A stretch of 64,000 bases of DNA. Source: Entoloma clypeatum (Eukaryota > Basidiomycota > Agaricomycetes > Agaricales > Entolomataceae). The DNA lies in assembly GCA_963565915.1 (NCBI GenBank), contig OY751485.1:3038001-3102000 (forward strand). Reading direction: 5' to 3'. The translations under genes and the position numbers were made by a program. Numbering within the stretch: the stretch's first letter is position 1; each line of letters begins with the position of its first letter. The notes beneath the pieces were generated by a model, which saw only the letters and a program-made list of their open reading frames with translations, was not told the origin of the DNA and searched no databases. Of this stretch, positions 41,419 through 51,309 are shown piece by piece.

Positions 41419-42783
41419 ATGGCCTTCTTGGTCACAGTTGAAACACTTGCGACCATCTTTCTTCTTTGGAGCGCTACAGTCTTTAGCCAGATGACCGAAG
41501 TGTTGACAGTTGTAGCAGCGGGCGACTCCTGCTTTGTCGATCTCCATGGCTTTGCCCTGACCACCATAAGTGGTACCTGATCCGGTGCGCATGTCGCCGC
41601 CACCTTGGATGACCAGTGCGTGTCCTTCCATCTGTCGTCCCTTGTTTCAGATCTTCTTTGTGTGATCAGTGTATGTCTTGCCATCACTAGCCACTTGTTC
41701 AGAGATTCTGCGGTTGATGTTCTTCTCTAGGATGTATTTCCCAGTTTCTTTGCCAAGGTTTGACAGTTTCAAGAGTTCTTCAAATTCATCCAAGAATTCA
41801 TCAACAGTGCGTTTCTCTTGTTCCAGGACTTCGAGTCTTGCTTTGGCAGCGACCGACTTGTTGGCGATGGAGAATCGTGTGGCAATATCATCGGAAAAAC
41901 CTAGCCAGGTGATGTTCTCATTGTCAACAGCAAGAGCGTCTAACTTGTTACTGGCCCAGTGCCTGCCGGACCCTTCCATCATGCGGGATAGTACTGCAAG
42001 AATCTTCTGATCATCTGTGAGGCTCTTTTGGAACCTGATGTATAGTTTGGTGGCTTTCCACCACTCATCAAAAGTGTATCTGTCCTTGAATATCCCAGGA
42101 TCCTTTAGGTGTCTGTTCAATATCTGACTGCGCGGAGTCAAAAGTAAATTCGTCAGGGGACTCGTCGGTGGAATCAGTGGCAAAACGTTCAGAGTATTTC
42201 CTCTGTAAATCTCTAAGGAATCTCTGTTCCTGCGCATCTGTTGGTCGTGAGAAGGGGTCAAGTCTCTCGTTTCATGTCCAACGGTTGTACTCGGTCTGTT
42301 GTTCTTCGGTGGTGAAGTGGGCGTAGATCTGCTGCTTCGAGTAAGACGTGATGATGTGGCTCTGGGACGTCTCGATGTGAGCGTCCTAATCAATCTTCTG
42401 ATAACGGTTGTCTGGACACCGATAAACTCTCTGATCTCTGTGATCTGACCTGTCTGAGGTCCTTCTTGAACGCAAAAGCTTTCGAGTTCGTTCTGTCGGG
42501 CATTGTAACGTGCGATCTGGTGTTGCCGAGCAAGATGGATGCTCTCTGCTATCTCGCTGTGGGGGCGATGCTCGTCGTTATCTAGTTCTTCGTCAAGCAC
42601 CTGCTGTAAGATGTGACGGATCTCCGATTCGATGTACTGCTGGATAAGCGTAAAATCGATACTGTCTCGAGGACTTAGCTCCTCCTGTCGGGCTTCTGGT
42701 GTGCTGAATGGGTTACTGGTGAAGTCTTCAAAGAAGCGCAATGTCTTGACTCGTCTGGTAGTTGCTCTCTTTGCTCTGGGCAA
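41419..42783 (-). pseudogene. C2 Gag, 5' part with first CCHC knuckle, fused to the leader ORF
   Basis: Frame 42783-41647 (378 codons) joins the leader ORF to the Gag core because about 140 bp between them are deleted (RSQILNRHL is followed directly by KDPGIFKDRY). The same in-frame TGA as in C1 follows at 41647. The nucleocapsid part then shows CYNCQHFGHLAKDC and half of the next knuckle (CFNCDQEGH) before G2 interrupts it. No ATG is seen at the 5' end; the frame opens with TTG. Confidence 0.85.
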
Positions 42784-42804
42784 ACCTAACGAGATTTAGC
42801 AACT

Positions 42805-43205
42805 TGTTATGCTTAACAAACTGTTCCAAGGTTCAGGCAGAGTATGCAGGAAGTGGAAAGGCAAAGAGCAATGTGATTGCTAAATCTAAGGAATCTACTA
42901 CAGTACAAGAGGTTTATATAGGTACTGACTATAGGCGGTAGCGGATGAGTCAGTACTGCGGAAGGCATTGCACATGAGTAAGGCGACTGCAGAAGGCTAT
43001 GTACAGTGAGTAAGCTGACTGCGGAAAGCGAGTCAGCGTGGGAGCGAAGTATACTAAAGGGGATGACAAAGTAATGTAGTGAGTCAGACTGGGAATCGAA
43101 GGTTGCGAAAGTAGACATTAGACATAGTAAGTTCATAAGAGGGCGCCAAGCCGGGCCGATAAGTAAAAGTGATGACGTTGTCCGCATACTGTAGAGTCCG
43201 TATCA
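42805..43205 (-). repeat. C2 5' LTR with self-primer site next to it
   Basis: 401 bp. The adjacent AGATTTAGCAA (about 42792-42802, plus strand) matches the C1 self-primer block exactly. The outer end is GTATCA in place of GTAACA. Confidence 0.9.
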
Positions 43206-43693
43206 TCTCCCACGGATCCTGGGAGGGGTGAGAGGACAGTAACTTGCTCGAGAGAGGTCAGAGGAGAAGGAGAGGGAGAGGGGGAGCCGGGGCTTGACCC
43301 CTATCGGGCCTTCTTTCGGACTTGAGGGGACACACTTGCAGATGGCGGAGTGCGAGCACAAGCTTCAGCTTGGGAGTGAGCATTATGTTTGGCGGAGGTT
43401 TTGTAGTGCCAGTTGGTCCTGCTAGAGAGAGCAGACGGCTCCTGGGGGAGTTCACTCCACATGGATTTGTCCTGTTGTGAAAGGCTGGGAGTTGGAGCAC
43501 AAGAGGGAGCAGGTGCCCCCCCCAACCTCTGGATTAGCCTGATCTTGATGCCATTGTATAAACGATGACAGGGAGGAGGCCTGGAGAGAGTTTTGATACC
43601 GATCAGAGTGCTGGATGTCGCGCGATGTGGTGATAAAGCGAGGTGTTGGCTCCACTGGTGGCTGTGCATGTGGTGGTAGCGTATCAAGAAGCG
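43206..43693 (-). pseudogene. LINE 5' segment
   Basis: The sequence between C2 and the right LINE duplication, assigned to the LINE by position only. A minus-strand frame (43687-43301) runs MIRYHHMHSHQWSQHLALSP and is Ser/Pro rich, with no domain recognised. It may be the ORF1 N-terminus or a 5' untranslated region. Confidence 0.5.
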
Positions 43694-44322
43694 GTGGCAG
43701 AACGGAACTATGAAATTTATGATCGGGAACTCTTGGGAATTATCTGATCACTGGAAACCTGGAGGCACTACCTCCTTGGATCACCATTTCCAATGGTTGT
43801 TCTATCAGATCACAAGAACTTGACATATTACTGGGAACCCCAGAAGTTAAACAGACGACAAGCACAGTGGAGATTGTATCTCTCCGAGTTTGAGCTAAAA
43901 TTGGTACACACACCAGGAGCAAAAATGATCCAGTTGGATGCCTTGTCGAGGCGACCGGACCACATACCCGAAGAAGATACCGACAGTGAAGACATTATTG
44001 TCTTGCCAAATGACATCTTTGTCAAAACAGTGGACCTTGAGCTACAAGGAGATATTCTGAAAGCAACCGAGAACGATGAGCTCTTCTCAAAAGCCCTCAC
44101 CACCCTAAAAGAATCAGGGACCCCACCGATTAAATCCCATTTATCAGAATGGAGAACAGAAGACGGGATATTATTCTTCTGCGACAGATGTTATGTACTG
44201 CCAGATGAGACTCTGCGCCGGGAAATAACAAAACGATATCATGACTCCCTACCAAGCAGACATCTGAGACACCTAAAAACCCTGGAGTTGGTCAGACGAG
44301 ACTATTGGTGGCCAGGAATGTA
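43694..44322 (+). pseudogene. T RNase H end and integrase zinc region
   Basis: Resumes the T frame after the LINE: AERNYEIYDRELLGII, one TGA, LETWRHYLLGSPFPMVV, SDHKNLTYYWEPQKLNRRQAQ. It then runs to the HHCC start (RYHDSLPSRHL, DYWWPGM) and stops at a TA where the Tc1 element begins. Read across that TA, the frame continues GMYVFVKNYVRGCETC at 51310. Confidence 0.88.
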
Positions 44323-44535
44323 CAGTGCCTCACAAAACTGATTCAATGTTTGCTACTTTGTGAATACCTTCAAAATAACTTTGCAAATAATGCCAATCAA
44401 AAGAAGGTATTGGTACCTGGTTAAAAGCCCTGCTTCAGGACTCTCGGAATCTGCAATAATTATGTAATTCCCATAAGAAATGATCAATATATGATCAAAT
44501 TACTCCAGGGACTCATTGAATCAGTTTTGTGAGTA
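44323..44535. repeat. Tc1 left inverted-repeat arm
   Basis: The outer motif CTCACAAAACTGATTCAATG (from 44330) is repeated in opposite orientation at 44512-44533 (CTCATTGAATCAGTTTTGTG). Each arm therefore is itself a palindrome-like pair, unlike the direct repeats of Sleeping Beauty type arms. AT-rich sequence lies between. Confidence 0.8.
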
Positions 44536-44563
44536 TGTACAATAAATACAGTATTTTATACTT

Positions 44564-44872
44564 TAGTACTTGGTATTACCCCCCTTAGCTTTGATTACTG
44601 CCTCTACCCTTGTTGGCATACTTTCTATCAGGTTTTGACACACTTCTGGCTCTATATTATTCCACACCTCTGCTGCTCTGTCCCAAATCTCCCAGACTCC
44701 CTTGGGTGGTGTTGGATATTCCTTTTAATATGAACCCAGAGGGGTTCAATAGGGTTGAGGTCTGGGGACTGTGCAGGCCAAGCCAGCAGAGCAATATTCT
44801 TGCTGTCCATCCATTTTTTGGCCTTCTTGGAGGTGTGCTTGGGGTCATTGTCCTGCTGAAAAATGATCTCCT
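44564..44872 (-). pseudogene. Tc1 transposase, C-terminal part
   Basis: Reads IIFQQDNDPKHTSKKAKKW (second catalytic Asp), AQSPDLNPIEPLW (third acidic residue, the Glu) and, after a one-base loss in an A run near 44730, GVWEIWDRAAEVWNNI ... SMPTRVEAVIKAKGG to the TAA at 44564. The frame joins the part at 50247-50948 after G3 and one CTCCT copy are removed. It would be the DD34E-type catalytic domain; the frameshift and G3 inactivate it. Confidence 0.9.
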
Positions 44873-45305
44873 TGTAAGGGCGACCTTACGATCCAAGACT
44901 CAAACTCAGATACTTGCAAGGGAGATCCGAAGTTTAGATTGAGCAGTCTGATAAGTAATACAACACACACCTTGCAAGGGAGATCCGAAGAGAAAGTTCT
45001 AAGGATTCCCCTGCAAGCTAGCGAGATAAATAGTAAAATGAGATATGAAATAAGAGATAAAACGAGATGCATGAATGATGAGCAATGATCGGGAGTAGCG
45101 ATGAAGGATGAATGGAAACAAGATGAATGATAGTACCTGTGATCTGACGTGCGGAGTAGCAGATGGGGGCAGAGTCGTCGGATGCAGAGAGGCGGATAAG
45201 ATGTTGGAGACAGCGGATACGATCGGAGGATGTCAGAGATGGTGGAATAGAAAGGAAAGGAAGAAAGGAAAGGAAAAGTAAAAAGTGAAAGTGGTTGCCC
45301 TTACA
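44873..45305 (-). repeat. G3 3' LTR
   Basis: 433 bp, TGTAAGGGCGACC to GGTTGCCCTTACA on the plus strand. It is closest to the G1 and G4 LTRs. Confidence 0.95.
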
Positions 45306-45310
45306 TCACC

Positions 45311-46254
45311 CCCCCTTCAAGGCACGGCATCTCGACGTGTCAGGCGAAACGAGTTGAATATCGCGGCGGAGCTCCTGGATGGCGTCGGTAGAAGTCACGG
45401 ACTAGGCGCGGAGCATGGACATTGTCTTCTGCTTCCCAGGAATTCTCTTTGTAGCCATATCCCTTCCATTTGACCAGGAATTGAAGCTTGCCTCGATGCA
45501 GTTGGCTGTCCAAGAGGTTTTCAACATCATACTCCAATTCTTCTCCGACTACCATCAGAGACGGAGGAGAGTGGACTTGGCGTCGGAAAGGGTCGTCAGG
45601 AACTAGTGAAAGTTTGACGACATGGAATACTGGATGAACGCGGGACATGGAAGGGGGAAGGCGAAGTTTGTAGGCATGTGTTCCGACAGGTCGGACCACT
45701 GGGAAAGGGCCGACGTATCGATGTGCAAGTTTCTTTGTGGGTCGGGTGGTTTTGAGGTCTGATGAGCCTAAAAAGACCTTGTCCCCCAGGCGGAATGTCG
45801 GAGTGGTGCTCCGATGCTGGTTGTAGTATCACGCCATGTCGTCTTTTGCCTTTGTCAGTGCTGCACAAGCCTCCTCTAGAGCGGACTTCATCCGCTGGCT
45901 GAAATCCGCTACTGCCTCGATCTCCGTCTGCTTCTCGCGAGGTTCGAATCCCATGTGCGGATGGCGGCCGGTGTCAATGTAGAATGGATAGATACGATCC
46001 CTGAAGTAGAGCAAACCTTCCACTTGCCTCCACTCCGCACTACAGACAGATCCTGCTCCGACAGTCGGAAGGGATTTGATGACCTCCGCCACACTATCCT
46101 CCAGTAACCCCTCTCGGATTCCCTGTCGGACCTGGCGGAGGACGTTGTGTTCTTCCCCTTGAACAGTTACCCCATGCATTGCTCGCACTGCAAACAATTC
46201 TGGTCGAAGAAGGATGATATTTTCATTGTCCCACGATCCGTCTCCGTGGTCCGC
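45311..46254 (-). pseudogene. G3 integrase remnant and chromodomain
   Basis: Upstream linker (PELFAVRAMHG ... EGLLEDSVAEVIKSLP), then YFRDRIY fused to PFYIDTGRHPHMGFEP. The zinc region and the D, D, E core, about 0.65 kb in G2, are deleted. The rest (TALTKAKDDMA-like segment, KTTRPTKKLAHRY, SRVHPVFHVVKLS and chromodomain KLQFLVKWKGYGYKENSWE) remains, with a stop near 45829. No integrase activity is possible. Confidence 0.88.
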
Positions 46255-47950
46255 TCATCGGGACAAAGCGTCGGACTTGCCCATTGACTTGCCAGGTCGA
46301 TGGTGCATTTTGAAATCGAAACGAGTGAGGTATAAGGACCATCTAGCCTGTCGTCGATTTAGTTTTTGAGCTGTCATGAAATACTCAAGATTTTTGTGGT
46401 CTGTCCAAATCTCCACTGTCTTCTCCACTCCTTCAAGGAAGTGCCTCCACTCCTCCAATGCGCGGACCACCACCAACATCTCCTTGTCATAGATCTCGTA
46501 GTTGTGTTCCACCGGACTTAGGCTTTTGGAATAGAATGCGACAGGGTGCCACTTACCATCCTCTGTTGGTTGGGACAGTACTGCTCCGGTTGCAAAGTCC
46601 AAGCTATCCGCTTCTATCCGCCACTCCTTTCCATGATCAGCTAAGACCAGGATCGGAGTGGATGTAATCCTCTGCTTTAACTCCGCAAATGCGGACACTT
46701 CTCCCTCCCTCCAAGACCAGAGGTGCCCTTTCTTTGTGAGCTCGAAAAGAGGGCGCGCGATGTCCGAAAACCCTTCAATAAAACGGCGATAGAAGTTAGT
46801 GAATCCCAGAAAGGACTGTACTTCTCGGACGTTTGTCGGAGCAGGCCACTCCGCGACCCCTGCTACCTTCACCGGATCCATCTCTATGTGTCCTTGTTCA
46901 ATAATAAGGCCTAGGTATTCAATGCGCGTTTGTTCAAACTCGCATTTCTCTGGTTTTAGATAGAGTTTGTGTTTGCGAAGTCGTTCCAGTACAATCTGTG
47001 TGACTCTCCAATGCTCCGCAAGGGTCTCCGTGAAGATGAGTATGTCGTTGAGGTAAACACAGACTACACCTTCAGTGATAAGGTCCTGAAAGATCTCGTT
47101 CATCATAGTCTGGAATGTGGATGGACTATTAGTGAGGCCAAAGAACATCACCAATGGTTCATAGAGTCCGCGATTGGTCCAAAAAGCGGCCTTCCACTCG
47201 TCTCCGGGTTTTATCCGCACATTGTTGTAGCCCCAGCGGATGTCGAGCTTGGTGAAGTATTGAGCACGTTGAAGTTTATTGATCAGTTCGGATATGAGCG
47301 GAAGCGGATACTTGTTTTTGATAGTTTTGGAATTGAGTGACTGGTAGTCTTGTACAAGACAAAGCGAGCCATCCTTCTTCTTGATGTAGAATACCGGAGA
47401 TGCCATTGGAGACTTGGAAGGGCGGATCCGACCAGTTGCAAGGTTTTCCTCCAAAAACGCGTCGAGTCCCTTCTGTTCGTTTGGAGCAAGCGGATATACC
47501 TTACAACCCGCCGGAGAGGCGTCTGGAACAAGTTCAATGGCGTGGTCCCAAGTCCGCTCTTCTGGTAAGGTGTCAAAAGAGGTCTTTGAGAATATGTCTT
47601 CGAAGTCAAACAAGTGGTCTGGTACAGAGTCGCGGAAAGATTTAGGTTTTTGGTTACTGAGGAAGGCCTCCGATAGATGTTGCAAGATATTGGATGAAGC
47701 GCAGATGAACAGCGGTCTCCCTCCTCAAACTCATCCTCTTCCTCATCGTCTTCCGCTAACTCCTCCGCTTCTTCTCCTTCTGTGACATCCTCCACCCATG
47801 GGCCGCATGGAGCCTCCTCCTCTAGACCGGACGTCGGAGTGGAACCCACCCGACAGGCTCGGATGTGGACTTGTTCAAACTTCTGCTCCTTCCGCTCTTG
47901 GGCTGCCTCTTGGTGGCATGTCTGGCATTGTGCAGGACACCGGCTCATCT
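46255..47950 (-). pseudogene. G3 RT and RNase H with Cys-rich linker
   Basis: Frame 47685-46255 covers RT (SKTIKNKYPLPLISEL, TKLDIRWGYNN) and RNase H (EWRIEADSLDFATGAVLS, WTDHKNLEYFM). The RT active site reads VYLNDILIF, Asn for the first Asp of the YxDD pair, so polymerase activity is lost. Upstream (47999-47700), in another frame, the linker has CPAQCQTCHQ ... HIRAC, aligned with that of G2, and an acidic stretch. Confidence 0.9.
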
Positions 47951-48502
47951 TCACTTTCCTGATGTCCAATCTACCTCTGGGTTGTGTTCTTTGAGCCAAG
48001 TGAAGCCTAGCACAATTTCTTGTTTTCCCAAGCTTGTTACTGGAAGCTGGGTCCGCTCCGAGTGATCCTGATAGCGGAGCACTACATCCAACACCTCTGT
48101 TATCGCTCTGGCCTCATTTGGAGTTCTGTCGATGTTGTATACCGGAATTGCGTATTGTAGTTTTCGAGTAGAGAGTCGATGTTTCTCGACCAGAGTGCGT
48201 TCAATAAATGACCCTGTTGCCCTGCTGTCGAGTAAGGCCTTTTGTGATAGTGTGTCTTTGGTGTCGGTAGTTTCAAGAACTATGTCTAGTTCAATAGAAT
48301 TGTCGGAGTGAGCGGAGGCGAGGACATATTGTTTTGGAAGCCGACGCTCCCATTTAGAGAGGCGAAGGCGGATGGGATTTGTGGAGTTGGGTGCGACTAT
48401 GGGATCTTTTGCAGGCTTAGAGATGGAGGGTATAGGATCATATTGTTCCATAAATAAGGCAGCATAACGATTTTTAGCAGACAACGAGGGCGCACTGTTC
48501 AC
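47951..48502 (-). pseudogene. G3 protease
   Basis: The frame contains KALLDSRATGSFIERTL, the active-site loop with Arg in place of the Gly of DSG, and EIVLGFTWLKEHNPEVDW. It overlaps the end of the Gag frame (48474-48502), as expected for a frameshifted gag-pol junction or a later indel. Confidence 0.85.
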
Positions 48503-49652
48503 TCGCTGTGGGGAGGAAAATCCTCCTGTCCTTCCTCCGACTCCGCAGACTCCGTGGGCAGAACGGAGTTGCCTTCCGCTGCGTCCTTGACCACGAGTTG
48601 TTCCATAACAACTTGTCCTGCTCCTCCGTTGTCATGAAGCGAACGTCGAAGCGAAGGGGGCATTCATGACTAAAGTGACCTGTTTTGTTACATCTGAAGC
48701 ATGCATTGGCATTCTTGCCTTTGACACGTGAAGTATCAATGTCCATTGCATTGGGGTCCCTTGTCGGCGGAGCGGATGCGGATGCGAGCGGAGCTGTACG
48801 CCGAGTGAATGGAATGTAGGGGCGAGGGAATACTGAGGTGCCAGGTACTCTTGATCCGACAACATTGCGGAAGGCGGAGGTGCGGGTCGGAGCAGTGGCT
48901 TTGAAGGCTTTGTTGGCAATCCTATTGTCGTCATTGATTCGTGCTGCAGAGGACCACTCATCGGGGTTGTCATCCGCAGGTCGTCTGTGGGTCAGGGTGG
49001 CAATCTCGTTCTGAATGTCGGAACGGAGACCATGGCGGAATTTGAGTACGATGTTGGTATCCTCCTGATAGCCCGCTTTGTCAATGTAGTCTTTGAACTC
49101 ATCAATATAGGTCTCGACATCCCGTTGACCTTGATAATAGGATTCTCCTTCGAGGATCAGTCTCGTGTCCTGTTCCTCATTCTTCGGAGTGAACTCCACT
49201 GTAAAGACTGTACAGAAGTCCACCCAAGTCCGATAAGGCGGAGCACCGCTCCTCCGCTCCTGTTGGATAATGCGATCTGCAAAGCATGCTGCACGTCCAC
49301 TCTTCATGAAAGATAAAGCCCAATAAATTTTAGCGTGGTCGTCTGCGAACTGTTCTGGAGCCAGCCCCATAAACAATTCACAGGAGTTTAGAAAGGTCCA
49401 GCCATTTGCGCGTGATCCATCGAAGTCCGACAGATTGGCAGGTTTTGCTCGACGCACGCCCGGATTGGCCGGAGCGAGCGGAGCGGGTATAATAGCGGGT
49501 GTGGGGGCAGGTGGGATAGGTGGCAGAGCTGGGGCAGGAATTGCGTTGAAGGCGAGGAGGAGTTGGTCAAGTTGAGTCGAGATATCAGCGAGAGTTTGAC
49601 GTTGTTCCTGGAACTCGTGCTCGAGCTGTTCAAGGCGATTGGGGTCATCCAT
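48474..49652 (-). CDS. G3 Gag (392 aa)
   Basis: Starts MDDPNRLEQLEHEFQEQ with a coiled coil, then a Pro/Ala-rich stretch, Gag core (DDHAKIYWALSFMKSGRA, FTVEFTPKNEEQD, YIDEFKDYIDKAGY) and knuckle CFRCNKTGHFSHEC near residue 325. After the knuckle it runs on past the pol start. It is the best preserved G-family Gag in the window and would build the particle. Confidence 0.88.
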   Translation of the reverse strand: MDDPNRLEQLEHEFQEQRQTLADISTQLDQLLLAFNAIPAPALPPIPPAPTPAIIPAPLAPANPGVRRAKPANLSDFDGSRANGWTFLNSCELFMGLAPEQFADDHAKIYWALSFMKSGRAACFADRIIQQERRSGAPPYRTWVDFCTVFTVEFTPKNEEQDTRLILEGESYYQGQRDVETYIDEFKDYIDKAGYQEDTNIVLKFRHGLRSDIQNEIATLTHRRPADDNPDEWSSAARINDDNRIANKAFKATAPTRTSAFRNVVGSRVPGTSVFPRPYIPFTRRTAPLASASAPPTRDPNAMDIDTSRVKGKNANACFRCNKTGHFSHECPLRFDVRFMTTEEQDKLLWNNSWSRTQRKATPFCPRSLRSRRKDRRIFLPTASEQCALVVC

Positions 49653-49801
49653 TACTATGCGCGGAGCAGAATCACCAGTTACGGAGAGGTAATTAGAAGA
49701 ACTGGAAGGGGTGTGAGATGTATCGGAGTTGGACGCGGACGAAGGTGCTCCGAAGTGTGGAATCGTGACAACGATGCAATTGGACCCGGTCCAATTAGAA
49801 G

Positions 49802-49973
49802 AGAACTTTCTACTGTAAGGGCGACCTTACGATCCAAGACTCAAACTCAGATACTTGCAAGGGAGATCCGAAGTTTAGATTGAGCAGTCTGATAAGTAAT
49901 ACAACACACACCTTGCAAGGGAGATCCGAAGAGAAAGTTCTAAGGATTCCCCTGCAAGCTAGCGAGATAAATA
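49802..49973 (-). promoter_or_regulatory. G3 self-primer site and predicted transcript start
   Basis: Sense AGAAAGTTCT (49811-49802), two nt inside the LTR, is complementary to AGAACTTTCT beginning at 49941. That lies 32 nt below the TATTTAT box (49973-49967). Spacing equals that in G2 although the two LTRs differ considerably. Confidence 0.72.
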
Positions 49974-50246
49974 GTAAAATGAGATATGAATTAAGAGATA
50001 AAACGAGACACATGAATGATGAGCAATGATTGGGAGTAGCGATGAAGGATGAATGGAAACAAGATGAATGATAGTACCTGCGATCCGACGTGCGGAGTAG
50101 CAGATGGGGGCGGAGTTGTCGGATGCGGAGAGGCGGATAAGATGTCGGAGACAGCGGATACGATTGGAGGACGTCGGAGATGGTGGAATAGAAAGGAAAG
50201 GAAGAAAGGAAAGGAAAAGTAAAAAGTGAAAGTGGTTGCCCTTACA
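49814..50246 (-). repeat. G3 5' LTR
   Basis: 433 bp, equal in length to the 3' LTR, with a small number of substitutions mostly at CpG sites. Confidence 0.95.
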
Positions 50247-50948
50247 CTCCTCTTCAGAGATTCCACTCTCCTCCATGCTGGGCAGCAAATTGTCCTCCAA
50301 AATGGACACATACTGATCAGCATCCATCCTCCCCTCAACCTCTGCAAGTCTCCCCACACCTTCCCAACCCATACAACCCCAAACCATAATATTTCCTCCC
50401 CCAAACTTGACTGTGCCCTGAACCTCTCTTTCAATAAGCCCCTCACCCTTCTTTTTCCAGACCCATTCCTTGCCACCTGACCCAAACCTGTTGATTTTGG
50501 TCTCATCTGACCAAATGACCCTCTTCCAGTCCTCCACTGTCCATTCCCTGTGCTTCATAGCAAATGCCAACCGCCTCTTCCGATGTATGGCCTTTGAGAA
50601 AGGTCTTTTCTTCTTTGTTACAGCCTTGAATTCATGTTTTCTGAGAACCCTTCTCACAGTTTCTGGGGAGACAGGATTGGAGATGACAGTGTTAATGTGT
50701 TTGGTAGCCTGCACAGCATTGGAGGCTCTCCCTGAGGTGATTTGTGAAAGTATGTTTCGTGTGTTGGTGGGAGAAAGCTTGGATGGACGACCACCAGAAG
50801 AGAGATTGCAATGAGGAAGAAGATTCTGAAGCACTCTGGAGACAGTTGGTTGGCTGACACCCAGGTTAGAGGCAATATGACGAGTGGAGTGACCATTGGA
50901 GGCCAGAGAAAGAATGTTTTCCTTGTGGGAAGAGGAGATAGGGCACAT
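50247..50948 (-). pseudogene. Tc1 transposase, N-terminal part
   Basis: Starts MCPISSSHKENILSLASNG. It shows two helix-turn-helix segments (TRHIASNLGVSQPTVSRVL and a second around SPETVRRVLRKHEF) that bind the inverted repeats, then the first catalytic Asp in VIWSDETKINRFGSGG and the MVWGCMGWEGVG block. It is cut after GISEEE by G3. The full protein would be about 335 residues, normal for Tc1. Confidence 0.92.
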
Positions 50949-51097
50949 GATTAATTATGGAGGCTGTTGAGGTTGGATTCTTCTTATACAACTTTTCTTG
51001 ACAACCCATCAGAGTTCTATTCAAGTTCCATCAGCAAGTCATGACAACTGGTTACCATACAACCAGTGGAGCATTTGATTCTGATAATTGCCATAGG

Positions 51098-51309
51098 TAC
51101 TCACAAAACTGATTCAATGAGTCGCTGATTTAATTTAATCATATCTCATGGATTCTGATCTAAATCATATGATTCCTTTATATTCTGAAAGCCCTGAAGT
51201 AGGGCTTTCAATTATATACCAAAGGTTTAATTCAATTGGTATTCTTTGCAGAGTTATCTTGAAGGTATTCAAAAAGCAACAAACATTGAATCAGTTTTGT
51301 GAGGCACTG
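51098..51309. repeat. Tc1 right inverted-repeat arm
   Basis: Mirror of the left arm: outer motif ATTGAATCAGTTTTGTGAGG ending at 51309 and inner opposite copy at 51100-51121 (CTCACAAAACTGATTCAATG). Confidence 0.8.

Larger units (their letters stand above)
30450..43205 (-). mobile_element. C2, second C-family Gypsy, containing G2
   Basis: Same family as C1, with LTRs of 401 bp at 30450-30850 and 42805-43205, an intact-length extra ORF, pol, the protease that C1 lacks, and gag split by G2. No target duplication is evident: flanks are TCAAC on the left and TCTCC on the right, and the terminal bases of both outer LTR ends are mutated (TGTGATGC and GTATCA). Differences from C1 are mostly CpG versus TpG/CpA. 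Confidence 0.9.
28646..43693 (-). mobile_element. LINE remnant carrying only ORF1, interrupted by C2
   Basis: A non-LTR element with a 19-nt T run (its 3' poly(A) on the minus strand) at 28646-28664 and a 15-bp duplication GTGGCAGAAyGGAAC on both sides (28631-28645 and 43694-43708, one mismatch). Only about 2.3 kb belongs to it: 28646-30449 and 43206-43693. No endonuclease or RT frame is present, so it depends on another LINE. It lies in the RNase H of T. Confidence 0.85.
44873..50246 (-). mobile_element. G3, G-family Gypsy with integrase deletion
   Basis: 5.4 kb, LTRs of 433 bp each, perfect duplication CTCCT (44868-44872 and 50247-50251), inserted in the Tc1 transposase. The domain order is complete except that most of the integrase is missing (YFRDRIY is joined directly to PFYIDTGRH). 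Confidence 0.95.
44323..51309 (-). mobile_element. Tc1/mariner element, interrupted by G3
   Basis: Net length about 1.6 kb. It is flanked by TA (44321-44322 and 51310-51311) and has perfect outer inverted repeats CAGTGCCTCACAAAACTG..., inside imperfect repeat arms of about 210 bp. The transposase is on the minus strand. It lies in the integrase zinc region of T, and T is in frame across it. Confidence 0.93.

Noticed and set aside
41647..42783. A possible new 378-aa Gag fusion protein in C2
   Set aside because: Comparison with C1 shows the fusion results from a ~140-bp deletion between two frames and it opens with TTG, so it is not a designed gene.
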